The notes beneath the pieces are model-generated. The model had not been told where the DNA came from and did not search any database. It saw only the letters and a list, made by a program, of their open reading frames with translations. DNA of 57,046 bases, from contig JANQIO010000165.1 in assembly GCA_028282105.1 (NCBI GenBank), positions 1-57,046 on the forward strand, written 5' to 3'. The position numbers and the translations under genes are program-made. The stretch comes from Halieaceae bacterium (GTDB lineage: Bacteria; Pseudomonadota; Gammaproteobacteria; Pseudomonadales; Halieaceae). Of this stretch, positions 16,369 to 23,787 are shown piece by piece (the stretch's first letter is position 1; the number at the start of each line of letters is the position of its first letter).

Positions 16369-17535
16369 TCAACCAGGAATCCAGGGCTGTGGCGCGTTTT
16401 GAACACCGAGCGCAGAGTTCGTTGCCAGGTTAAGGCCCATCTGGGCAATGGCGCTGGTGTCGCCATTGCGCTGGCGCTCCCAATCGAGGAGTGCTGCAAC
16501 TGGCGGTGGCGCCCCGGTATCCCAGCCCCCCAGCGTTCGTGCCAGCAGTGTGGCATCCGCAAAGGCCTTGGCGGTGCCGGCAGCGGTATGCGGTCGCACC
16601 GTGCCCGCTGCGTCGCCGACCAGCGCGCACCGGCCAAAAACGCGCTGCGAATTCGCGACATCCTGCACCGGCTGCACAAACAGGCTGGAGCATTCAACCA
16701 GGGTTGTGAACAGTGAAGGCAGCGCCTGGCCCGCCAACTCAAGGGCTCGAGCCCGGGATTGAGAATTGACATCACCGGCCGGCACGAAAGAAGCGTAGGC
16801 GCGGCCAGACGTTCCCAGCATCACGTCCTGCAAAGCGGCCGCGGGCGTATTGATATACCAAACCCAGTTAACCCGGCGACGACCGGGCTCAGTGCTTCCG
16901 TCCGCGCCGGGCACCAGGTAACAGAGGAACTGCATGCCATCGTCGTGAAACAGCGTAAACCGGCCATCCAGTTCAGAGACCATCGACGCCGACAGGTCGG
17001 ACTCGGCTTCCAGGCCACGCCAGGCCACATAGCCGGCATAGCTCGGCCGCGACTCTCCTTCCAATACCGCACGGCACTGTGAATTGATCCCGTCGGCTGC
17101 GACCAGGAAGTCGGCGCTTGTGCGATAGCCGTCGGCAAACGCTACCTGCACCTCATCACCGTTTTGATCCAGGGCCACCAGCTCGGATTCCTGCCGATAG
17201 CAGACGTCAGCCAATTGCGCTCTCAACGCTGCGTAGAGCGTGTCCCAGGCCGTCATCAACTGTGACGCGCGCTGAACCAGGCCTGCTCCATCACGACGCA
17301 GGCGGACCCGCTCCCTGAGACCTACGCAGATATCCTCGGCCGCACGACCGTGCTGCTCCAGCAACCAGGCCACATCCGGTTGCATGACTACACCGGCACC
17401 GCGCGCCTGAAGTTGAGCCCCGGAGCGCTCATAAACTGCCACTTCAGCGCCGGTCAGGCGGCGAATCTCAAGCGCCGCTGCGAGACCGCCCACAGAGCCG
17501 CCGATAACAATGCAGCGCAGCTTTTCCTGACTCAT
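16369..17535 (-). CDS. FAD-dependent aromatic-ring-type monooxygenase (PHBH fold)
   Basis: 388-aa group A flavoprotein monooxygenase. FAD-binding VIGGSVGGLAAALE at the N-terminus, the DG motif VAADGINSQCRA, and the GD motif ALVGDAAGTVRPHTAAG at the C-terminus are intact. The closest pattern is 2,6-dihydroxypyridine- or 6-hydroxynicotinate-type hydroxylases. Such enzymes hydroxylate activated rings using NAD(P)H. It is followed in the same direction upstream by the GST gene 49 nt away, so the GST, NTF2-like and monooxygenase genes may form one transcript. Substrate unknown. Confidence 0.85.
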   Translation of the reverse strand: MSQEKLRCIVIGGSVGGLAAALEIRRLTGAEVAVYERSGAQLQARGAGVVMQPDVAWLLEQHGRAAEDICVGLRERVRLRRDGAGLVQRASQLMTAWDTLYAALRAQLADVCYRQESELVALDQNGDEVQVAFADGYRTSADFLVAADGINSQCRAVLEGESRPSYAGYVAWRGLEAESDLSASMVSELDGRFTLFHDDGMQFLCYLVPGADGSTEPGRRRVNWVWYINTPAAALQDVMLGTSGRAYASFVPAGDVNSQSRARALELAGQALPSLFTTLVECSSLFVQPVQDVANSQRVFGRCALVGDAAGTVRPHTAAGTAKAFADATLLARTLGGWDTGAPPPVAALLDWERQRNGDTSAIAQMGLNLATNSALGVQNAPQPWIPG

Positions 17536-17584
17536 GCAAGAACCCTATCAAACAGGATGGCTATTGGGACCTCATGTGCCAGAC

Positions 17585-18319
17585 TCACATCTGGCTCCTT
17601 GGGGCGCCATGAGGTTGTTTCGCCTCCAGCACCGCGCGGAGAGACGCACCGATCTGGCCGCCGCACCACTCATCACGATAAGCGCTATCGCTGTCGCGCC
17701 GCAGCTTCTCCTGCTCAGGCCGTTGTGCGATACGCTGGCATAGACCTGCCACTGCCGGCGCCGTTGTCACCAGCATCGGTTCGAGCTCGGGCAGTTTGGC
17801 TATCATGGTGCCCCACAGGGCGTAGGTCGCCAGGTCGGCGATACCCATCGCTTCTGTGCCTAGCATGGACCCAGCTTCCGGCGTCAGGCCGTGCCGGCGC
17901 CCGGTCTCCTCAAAGATGGCCATCCAGCGGCCCAGGCGCGGGAGGTAAGCCTGCCAGCTCTGTTCGGTCCACATCTGCGCGCCATTGTGCAGGGTCATTT
18001 CATAGAGCAGGTCATTGGCATCGGCCACCAGCTTGTCGGTCAGCGCGGCGGCCTGCGCATCTGTGGGTATCAAGCCGTGCTTGCGGCCCAGGTAGCCGAG
18101 AACTGCCGGCATTTGTGACAAACATACGTCTTCCGCATTATCGATCAGTACCGGCGGCCCCATATGCGGTACCGGCTGTTGCGCTGGCTCGGCATCTTTA
18201 AGGGCGAAGATCGCGTCGACATCGCGCTCCTCCCAACTGGCGCCGACGTGAGCCAGTACGGCGCGCACAAACTGTCCCCGGAAGGGAAGCGGCCAGTAGT
18301 AGAGGGTGTAGTCGGCCAT
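17585..18319 (-). CDS. Glutathione S-transferase-family protein
   Basis: 244-aa cytosolic GST. N-terminal thioredoxin-fold segment DYTLYYWPLPFRGQFVRAVL, the cis-proline HMGPPVLID, and the SQMPAVLGYLGRKHGL segment leading into an all-helical C-terminal domain. GSTs in catabolic clusters conjugate or isomerise electrophilic intermediates, or protect from them. It begins 5 nt after the NTF2-like gene stop, so the two are translationally linked. Confidence 0.85.
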   Translation of the reverse strand: MADYTLYYWPLPFRGQFVRAVLAHVGASWEERDVDAIFALKDAEPAQQPVPHMGPPVLIDNAEDVCLSQMPAVLGYLGRKHGLIPTDAQAAALTDKLVADANDLLYEMTLHNGAQMWTEQSWQAYLPRLGRWMAIFEETGRRHGLTPEAGSMLGTEAMGIADLATYALWGTMIAKLPELEPMLVTTAPAVAGLCQRIAQRPEQEKLRRDSDSAYRDEWCGGQIGASLRAVLEAKQPHGAPRSQM

Positions 18320-18324
18320 TGGGA

Positions 18325-18819
18325 TTACGGCGTGCGGCAGTGCATGGCCTGCAGCAGTTCGTCGGGATAGTCGATCCAGTCGATCTGTTTGGTGATCTTG
18401 CCGTCATCGCTCCAGGTGAGCCAGATGGTGAAGCGCATCGGTTCGTCTTCGGCATAGGTGAAACCCTGGTATTTGAAGGGCGTGAAGTAGCCGGAGCCAA
18501 TGCTGCGGTTGCCCTGCACGATCAGGTCTTCCAGCACCAGGGTCTGCGGGTAGTCGGGATGCTTGCTGAAGGACGGGTCGGGCCAGTGGTAGAAGGCCTT
18601 GAATTCCTCCCGCGATACCAGGGACATATTGGCCAGCGGGTCTTCGAACACCAGGTCATCGGCAAACAGCGCCACGAAGCCCGGCCAGTCGTCGCGGGCG
18701 GCATAGCGGGCGAAGTAGTCCTCGGCCCAGCTACGTACCTTCACATCGCGCATGGGTTGCGCAGACGCCTGCAAGGCGAAGCCTGTGAGCAAGAGGATAA
18801 GTGCAATGGCGCGGTGCAT
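18325..18819 (-). CDS. Secreted SnoaL/NTF2-like protein
   Basis: 164-aa protein with signal peptide (MHRAIALILLLTGFALQASA) and a SnoaL-like NTF2 fold: SWAEDYFARYAARDDWPGFV, DLVFEDPLANMSLVSREEF, IWLTWSDDGKITKQIDWIDYPDELL. The start at 18819 has AGGAG eight nt upstream; the longer in-frame start at 18876 would put 19 residues before the signal peptide. NTF2-like proteins include isomerases (ketosteroid isomerase shares the fold) and non-enzymatic lipid binders. Export to the periplasm is unusual for a steroid isomerase, so the role is open. Confidence 0.75.
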   Translation of the reverse strand: MHRAIALILLLTGFALQASAQPMRDVKVRSWAEDYFARYAARDDWPGFVALFADDLVFEDPLANMSLVSREEFKAFYHWPDPSFSKHPDYPQTLVLEDLIVQGNRSIGSGYFTPFKYQGFTYAEDEPMRFTIWLTWSDDGKITKQIDWIDYPDELLQAMHCRTP

Positions 18820-18906
18820 AGGTGACTCCTGACCCGGGGCAGCCGGCACGGCCACCCGACGGATGAAGCCTAGCACGATGCACCCTACGCGAGTGCGGTC
18901 CGGCCA

Positions 18907-20088
18907 TTAATCTGCGCCCAGGATCAGCGCGCCGGTCGGCACGCCTACACCGCTGGACACCAGCACGTGCTCGATGCGCTTCGCGGGCTGGTTGCAGGAT
19001 TCCCCGCGCACCAGGCGAGTCGCCTCGGCGATGTTGTTCATGCCGTGGATATAGGCCTCCGACAGCAGGCCACCGTGGGTGTTGTTGGGCAGGCGGCCGT
19101 CGATATCCAGGGCGCCGTCGCGCACCATATGCACTCCCTCACCCTGCCCGGCAAAGCCGAAGCTCTCCAGCTGCATAATGATTTCCGGGGTGAAGGCGTC
19201 GTAGAGGCAGGCGGCGTCGATGGCGTCCGGGCCCAGCCCGGCCATGTCGTAGGTGCGGCGCGCGGCCATTTCCATTTCCGGCAGGGACAGCAGTTCATCC
19301 CGGTAGTAGCTGGTCATCTGCTCCTGGCCCCGGGTGGAAGCCTGGGTGACGCCGCGGATCACCGCCGGCTTGTGGCGCAGGTCCCGGGCGCGCTCGGCGC
19401 TGGTGATAAGGATGGCACAGCCGCCATCGGTTTCCTGGCAGAAGTCGTACAGGCACAGGGGATCGGCAATCATCTTCGAGGCCAGGTAGTCCTCCATGCT
19501 GAGCGGCTTGCCGTAGCCAAAGGCGCGCGGATTGTTGAGCGCATAGTTGCGCTGGGAGATCGCCACCCGGCCCAGGTCCTCGCGGCTCACGCCGTAGGCA
19601 TCCATGTACTTGTTGGCGATCAACGCCACCCAGGAGCCCGGGGTGAGCATGCCGTAGGCCATATACCAGGACCAGTGAATCAGGTCGCTGGAAATGATAT
19701 TGCCGGACACCCCCTGTCCCATGCGCTGGCCGGAGCGGCCGTTCATGGCCCGCCAGCACACCACGTTGTTTGCCTGGCCCGTCGCCACCGCCATCACCGC
19801 CTGCAGGATAGTACCGACGGCAGCACCACCGCCGTAGTTGATGCGGCTGAAGAAAGACAGATCGCCGGCGCCTACCGCCCGTGCCACTTCGATCTCATCC
19901 GTGGAATCCAGGGTATAGCTGACAAAGCCGTCCAGTTCCGAGGGGCTGATGCCGGCATCCTCGCAGGCGGCGTGGACACAGTGGGCCGCCAGGGCGAGTT
20001 CCGACACCCCGGAGTTCTTGGAGAACTCGGTGAGGCCAATGCCGGCGATCGCCGCCTTGTTCCTCATAAAGCTGATATCAGATGTCAT
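18907..20088 (-). CDS. SCP-x thiolase-family protein without catalytic cysteine (Ltp2-like aldolase)
   Basis: 393-aa thiolase-fold protein: MRNKAAIAGIGLTEFSKNSG, FVSYTLDSTDEIEVARAVG, CLYDAFTPEIIMQLESFGF, NTHGGLLSEAYIHGMN. At the position where thiolases carry the nucleophilic Cys it reads RINYGGGAAV (82-91), and the usual GHP-x-G-A-T-G end is replaced by SEAYIHG. These are features of the Ltp2 group, which cleaves 17-hydroxy steroid propionyl-CoA by a retro-aldol reaction and needs a DUF35 partner. The preceding gene is exactly a DUF35 protein, overlapping by 4 nt (ATGA). I therefore favour a C-C lyase over a thiolase. The start at 20088 is set by that overlap. Confidence 0.82.
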   Translation of the reverse strand: MTSDISFMRNKAAIAGIGLTEFSKNSGVSELALAAHCVHAACEDAGISPSELDGFVSYTLDSTDEIEVARAVGAGDLSFFSRINYGGGAAVGTILQAVMAVATGQANNVVCWRAMNGRSGQRMGQGVSGNIISSDLIHWSWYMAYGMLTPGSWVALIANKYMDAYGVSREDLGRVAISQRNYALNNPRAFGYGKPLSMEDYLASKMIADPLCLYDFCQETDGGCAILITSAERARDLRHKPAVIRGVTQASTRGQEQMTSYYRDELLSLPEMEMAARRTYDMAGLGPDAIDAACLYDAFTPEIIMQLESFGFAGQGEGVHMVRDGALDIDGRLPNNTHGGLLSEAYIHGMNNIAEATRLVRGESCNQPAKRIEHVLVSSGVGVPTGALILGAD

Positions 20089-20495
20089 GCGCCGCCCTCC
20101 GCCGGCACAAATACCGGCAGCTTGAAGCCATCTGCATCCTCTTGGATTTTCATGGTCACAGGCATACCGAAGGACAGGTCTTCGGGCTCGCAATCGACCA
20201 ACTGAGAGGTCAACCGCGTACCCTCTTCGAGGTCAATCAGTACGATAATCAGCGGATACTGGTACCCCGGGAACTGCGGATGGCGCAGCACGGTGTAGGA
20301 GCAGACTGTGCCCTTGCCGCTCGCCTCCACGGTATGCCACTCAGTGGAGTTGCACACATGGCACATCGGCCGCGGCGGGTGGCGCAGGGTCTGGCACTGG
20401 CTGCAGCATTGAATGCCGAGCTTGTCTTCGGCGGCCATCTCCCACCACCAGGCATTGTCATGCCCCAGCGGCGGCTTGATTCGGGTAGCGTCCAT
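20085..20495 (-). CDS. DUF35 zinc-ribbon/OB-fold protein (aldolase partner)
   Basis: 136-aa two-domain acyl-CoA binding protein. A rubredoxin-like zinc ribbon with C31-x2-C34 and C45-x2-C48 (CSQCQTLRHPPRPMCHVC) precedes an OB fold (GTVCSYTVLRHPQFPGYQYP, FGMPVTMKIQ). In mycobacteria the equivalent domain is fused to the C-terminus of the hydratase ChsH2 and binds Ltp2; here it is a free protein whose stop overlaps the start of the Ltp2-like gene. GGAGG precedes its ATG, which directly abuts the stop (TGAATG) of the upstream acyl-CoA dehydrogenase gene. Confidence 0.88.
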   Translation of the reverse strand: MDATRIKPPLGHDNAWWWEMAAEDKLGIQCCSQCQTLRHPPRPMCHVCNSTEWHTVEASGKGTVCSYTVLRHPQFPGYQYPLIIVLIDLEEGTRLTSQLVDCEPEDLSFGMPVTMKIQEDADGFKLPVFVPAEGGA

Positions 20496-21647
20496 TCACA
20501 CCTCCATGGCGTGGAAACCGAGCGCTTCTTCGGCGGCCAGCAGCCGGCCCAGTTTTTCCAACTGTGAGCCGGCACTGCCCAGGGAGAAGCTGATCTGCTT
20601 GGCCAGCAGGAAAAAGCGGTGAATCGGGTAGTCGAGGTCGGCGCCAATGCCGCCATGCAGATGCTGGGCACTACACACGACCCGGTGGGCCGCTTCGCAA
20701 GCCCACCACTTGGCGGCCCGTACTTCGGCGCGGGCATCAACACCTTCGCTCAGACGCCAGAGTGCCAGCCAGTAGGTAGAGCGGATCGCTTCTACGTCTA
20801 TGTAGCTGTCGGCCATGCGCATGGCGAGGGCCTGGAAACTGCCCAGCGGACGGCCAAACTGCTCGCGTTCGCCCAGGTAAGCCGCGGTTCGGGTCATGGC
20901 TTCCTCAGTCACGCCCACCTGCATGGCGCAGTGAGCCACGTCGGCGCGCTGCTCCAGCCAGCCGACGATAGCGCCGCCCTGCCCCACATCGCCAATCCGC
21001 TGACTGTCCTCCAGCTCGACGTTTTCAAGCACCAGGTGGGCCGCACGCTGACCCGACAGGCTGACGTCCACCGGTGTCAGCGACACTCCCGCGGTGCTAA
21101 CCGGCACCAGGAACAGTGTCTTGTTGCCGTCGCCATCCACGGCGGGCACCAGGATGGCATCGGCGACGGCGCCATCCGGCACCATGCTGCGCGAACCGTT
21201 CAACACCCAGTTATCACCGGAGCGTTCCAGCGCTACCGGTACCCGCAGCGCCGGGTTCATATTCATCTCGGCGATGGCCGCGCTGAGTCGGGCCTCGCCG
21301 GCGGCGATCCCGGGCAGCCAGTCGGCCTGCATGGCCCCGCTGCCAAACGCACACAGCGGCATGGCGCCCAGCACCAGGGTGGAGAACAGCGGCACCGGCG
21401 CCACCCGCCGGCCCTGCTCTTCCAACACCAGGCACAACTCCACCAGGCCCAGCCCTGAGCCACCTGCGGTTTCCGGCAGGGCGATCCCCAGCAGGCCCTG
21501 TTCCGCGAGCACCTGCCACAGCGCGTCGTTGTAGGTGTCTTCGCCGCGCGCAAACTGTTGCATGGCCTCGTCGGTGGCGTGGTCAGCAAAGATCTGCGCG
21601 GCCAGTTCGCGGATGGCGTTCTGTTCGTCGCTGAAACTGAAATCCAT
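20496..21647 (-). CDS. Acyl-CoA dehydrogenase (possible subunit of a ChsE-type heteromer)
   Basis: 383-aa acyl-CoA dehydrogenase: MDFSFSDEQNAIRELAAQIF, LLGIALPETAGGSGLG, C-terminal AQHLHGGIGADLDYPIHRF. The FAD-binding middle domain is divergent (AAIAEMNMNPALRV in place of the usual T-EP-GSD), as is often seen in one subunit of the alpha2beta2 steroid acyl-CoA dehydrogenases such as FadE28. A second acyl-CoA dehydrogenase gene lies 0.8 kb away across a divergent promoter and keeps the canonical TEPAAGTD motif. The pair may therefore form a heterotetramer. It is the first gene of an operon with the DUF35 and Ltp2-like genes. Confidence 0.86.
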   Translation of the reverse strand: MDFSFSDEQNAIRELAAQIFADHATDEAMQQFARGEDTYNDALWQVLAEQGLLGIALPETAGGSGLGLVELCLVLEEQGRRVAPVPLFSTLVLGAMPLCAFGSGAMQADWLPGIAAGEARLSAAIAEMNMNPALRVPVALERSGDNWVLNGSRSMVPDGAVADAILVPAVDGDGNKTLFLVPVSTAGVSLTPVDVSLSGQRAAHLVLENVELEDSQRIGDVGQGGAIVGWLEQRADVAHCAMQVGVTEEAMTRTAAYLGEREQFGRPLGSFQALAMRMADSYIDVEAIRSTYWLALWRLSEGVDARAEVRAAKWWACEAAHRVVCSAQHLHGGIGADLDYPIHRFFLLAKQISFSLGSAGSQLEKLGRLLAAEEALGFHAMEV

Positions 21648-21685
21648 AGTCGATACCTTACGGATGCCCTGGCAAGCAGTGGCGG

Positions 21686-22384
21686 TTAGCGCCGCATGGC
21701 GGCGAGATTGCGGGTGTACTTGAGCTTGTCCGCTGGCGGGTGCTCCAGGAACAGGGCCCGGTAGAACATGGTGGACAGCAGCTCCGCAAGCTGGTCGCTG
21801 GAGAGCTTCGCCGCGCGCAGGGTGTCACTGCCGTTGATGAAGTACTCCCGCAGCAGGCCTTCGCCGATGCCAGCCAGGGCATAGACCGTGACCAGGGCCT
21901 GGTGCCGCTTGAAGCGCACGTCGGGAAACATTTTCGGCAGCAGTTTTACCAGCCACATCAATTGCTCGCGGTAAGACTCGCGCAACAGGGCGGAAAACGC
22001 CGGCTCTTCATCTGCCATTTGCAGCAGGCAGCGCATCACGCCGGGCCGGCGCGCGTAGCTGGAGACTACCAGCAGGTTGTGGGCATAGATGCGACCGAAC
22101 CAGTCGCCCCGCTCCACGCCTCGCTCGATGTCCTCAACGTCCTGGGCAGGGTTGATGAAGTCCTCGAGCACTTCGATGGTCAGGGTCTTGAGATCACTGA
22201 AATAGTGATAGAACAGCCCCTGGGCCACACCGGCCTCCCGGGTCACGTCGGCAATCCGCATGCGGTGATACCCCTCGCGCTCCAGGACCACCAGCGCCGC
22301 CGATTTCAGGCGAGCGCGGGCGCGCTCGCCCTTTGCACTGCGGGTATTGATGCTGCGGTTGAGCTTGTTGGCGGCGACGGTCAT
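21686..22384 (-). CDS. TetR-family regulator of the side-chain operon
   Basis: 232-aa TetR repressor. Helix-turn-helix: ARARLKSAALVVLEREGYHR then IADVTREAGVAQGLFYHYF. The rest is a helical ligand domain. I take the ATG at 22384 (MTVAANKLN); a GTG at 22447 would extend into the intergenic operator. It lies between the two acyl-CoA dehydrogenase genes, 38 nt upstream of the minus-strand one and divergent from the plus-strand one, with a 22-bp palindrome just ahead of its start. Control of both transcription units by an acyl-CoA ligand is likely but unproved. Confidence 0.88.
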   Translation of the reverse strand: MTVAANKLNRSINTRSAKGERARARLKSAALVVLEREGYHRMRIADVTREAGVAQGLFYHYFSDLKTLTIEVLEDFINPAQDVEDIERGVERGDWFGRIYAHNLLVVSSYARRPGVMRCLLQMADEEPAFSALLRESYREQLMWLVKLLPKMFPDVRFKRHQALVTVYALAGIGEGLLREYFINGSDTLRAAKLSSDQLAELLSTMFYRALFLEHPPADKLKYTRNLAAMRR

Positions 22385-22398
22385 GGGCAGGAAAATAG

Positions 22399-22420
22399 TT
22401 GAATTTGAATTCAAAATCAA
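22399..22420. promoter_or_regulatory. Palindromic operator between TetR and acyl-CoA dehydrogenase genes
   Basis: TTGAATTTGAATTCAAAATCAA is a 22-bp palindrome with a single mismatched pair around the perfect core TTTGAATTCAAA (22404-22415). It sits in the 80-nt divergent region, AT-rich against GC-rich flanks, and is a strong candidate site for the adjacent TetR protein. Confidence 0.65.
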
Positions 22421-22464
22421 TAATATGAGCTGCACTCCACAGCCCACAATGAGGAGGCGCGCTC

Positions 22465-23637
22465 ATGTTCGTCGACTACACAGACAGCCAGAAAGCTCTG
22501 CGCCGCGAGCTGCGCGAGTATTTCACCGAGCTGGTCAAACCCGAGTACCGGGAGGCCCTGCGCAGCGCCGAAGGCGGCGACCTGTACAAAACGCTGATTC
22601 GCCAGCAGGGCAAAGACGGCATGCTGGCACTGGGCTGGCCCGAGGCCTACGGCGGCCGCGGCCTGTCGGAGAGCGAGCAGCTCATCCGCTATGAAGAGGC
22701 TCTGCTGGCCGGCGCCCCGACCCCCTTCGTGACGCTCAATACAGTGGGCCCGGCGCTGATGGATCACGGTACCGAGGAGCAGAAGCAGCGCTTCCTGCCA
22801 GGCATTGCCGCCGGGGAAACCCACTTCGCCATCGGCTATACCGAGCCGGCGGCGGGCACCGATCTCGCTTCCCTGAAGACCGCCGCCGTAAAACAGGGTG
22901 ATCACTATCTGGTCAACGGCAGCAAGGTCTACACCAGCTCCGCAGAGGCGGCGGACTATGTGTTCCTGGCCGCTCGCACCGACACCGAGGCGCCCAAGCA
23001 CAAGGGCATCTCCATCCTGGTGGTCGACACCAGCGACCCCGGGTTTTCCTACGGTCCTATCCACACGGTGGGCGGCGTGCGCACCAACGTGTCCTACTAC
23101 ACAGATATCAAGGTGCCGCTGGACATGATCATCGGCCAGGAAAACCAGGGCTGGCGCCTGATCACCTCACAGCTCAACCACGAGCGGGTGGGGCTGGCGG
23201 CCTTCGGCATCAACGGCTGGAAGCTGTTCAAGGGTGTGCTGGCCTGGGCCCGGGAGCAGCGCGGCCCGGAGGGGCGTCGGGTGATCGACGACCCCATGGC
23301 CCAGCGCAACCTCGCCGAGGTCTACGCCTACCTGGAAGCCATGCGAGTGATGAACGCGCGTATGGCCTGGCGGCTGGAGAATAATCCGGTTGATGCGGTG
23401 TTCCCCTCTGCCATGAAAGTCTACTCCACCGAGGTCATGCTGGAAGTCTGCAAGCTGATGATGGAAGTGGTGGGCCCCCACAGCCTGATCGCCGCGGAGA
23501 GCGAAGGCGCCATCCTGCACGGCGACCTGGAGCACGAACACCGCCGCTCGTTGATCAACACCTTCGGCGGCGGTGTGGTGGAAGTGCTGCGCGGCCTGGT
23601 CGCCACCCACGGCCTGGGCATGCCCCAACACCGCTAG
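22465..23637 (+). CDS. Acyl-CoA dehydrogenase (FadE-like)
   Basis: 390-aa acyl-CoA dehydrogenase with canonical motifs: MLALGWPEAYGGRGLSESEQ, FAD/substrate motif AIGYTEPAAGTDLASLKT, VGLAAFGINGWKLF, and C-terminal NTFGGGVVEVLRGLVA. Strong GAGGAGG ribosome site at 22452. It is divergent from the TetR gene and from the operon holding the other acyl-CoA dehydrogenase, DUF35 and Ltp2-like genes; all probably share the palindromic operator. By analogy with FadE28/FadE29 it may provide the FAD-binding half of a mixed complex that desaturates a steroid side-chain CoA ester. Confidence 0.9.
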   Translation: MFVDYTDSQKALRRELREYFTELVKPEYREALRSAEGGDLYKTLIRQQGKDGMLALGWPEAYGGRGLSESEQLIRYEEALLAGAPTPFVTLNTVGPALMDHGTEEQKQRFLPGIAAGETHFAIGYTEPAAGTDLASLKTAAVKQGDHYLVNGSKVYTSSAEAADYVFLAARTDTEAPKHKGISILVVDTSDPGFSYGPIHTVGGVRTNVSYYTDIKVPLDMIIGQENQGWRLITSQLNHERVGLAAFGINGWKLFKGVLAWAREQRGPEGRRVIDDPMAQRNLAEVYAYLEAMRVMNARMAWRLENNPVDAVFPSAMKVYSTEVMLEVCKLMMEVVGPHSLIAAESEGAILHGDLEHEHRRSLINTFGGGVVEVLRGLVATHGLGMPQHR

Positions 23638-23671
23638 CCACCAGCAAGATCTCCCCCAAAAGCGGGGCCAG

Positions 23672-23759
23672 AAAAAGGGGTCAAAAAAGGGGTCAGAAAA
23701 AGGGGTCAGAGCCCTTTTAGGAAAAGGGCTCTGACCCCTTTTTCTGTGACCCCTTTTTG
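23672..23759. repeat. REP-like inverted repeat, copy 2, with nested partial units
   Basis: Perfect 22-bp arms (23697-23718 and 23722-23743) with the GGGGTCAGAGCCC core are inverted around 3 nt. Partial units AAAAAGGGGTCA precede at 23672 and 23683, and GTGACCCCTTTTT follows at 23746-23758, giving a nested cruciform. It fills the space between two convergent genes and would serve as a bidirectional terminator. Confidence 0.87.
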
Positions 23760-23787
23760 TGAGCTGTCGCTTGGGGCTCTGTTGGGG

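Noticed and set aside
18967-20205. 412-codon plus-strand frame
   Set aside because: Antisense to the Ltp2-like gene; low-complexity His/Gly/Ala composition.
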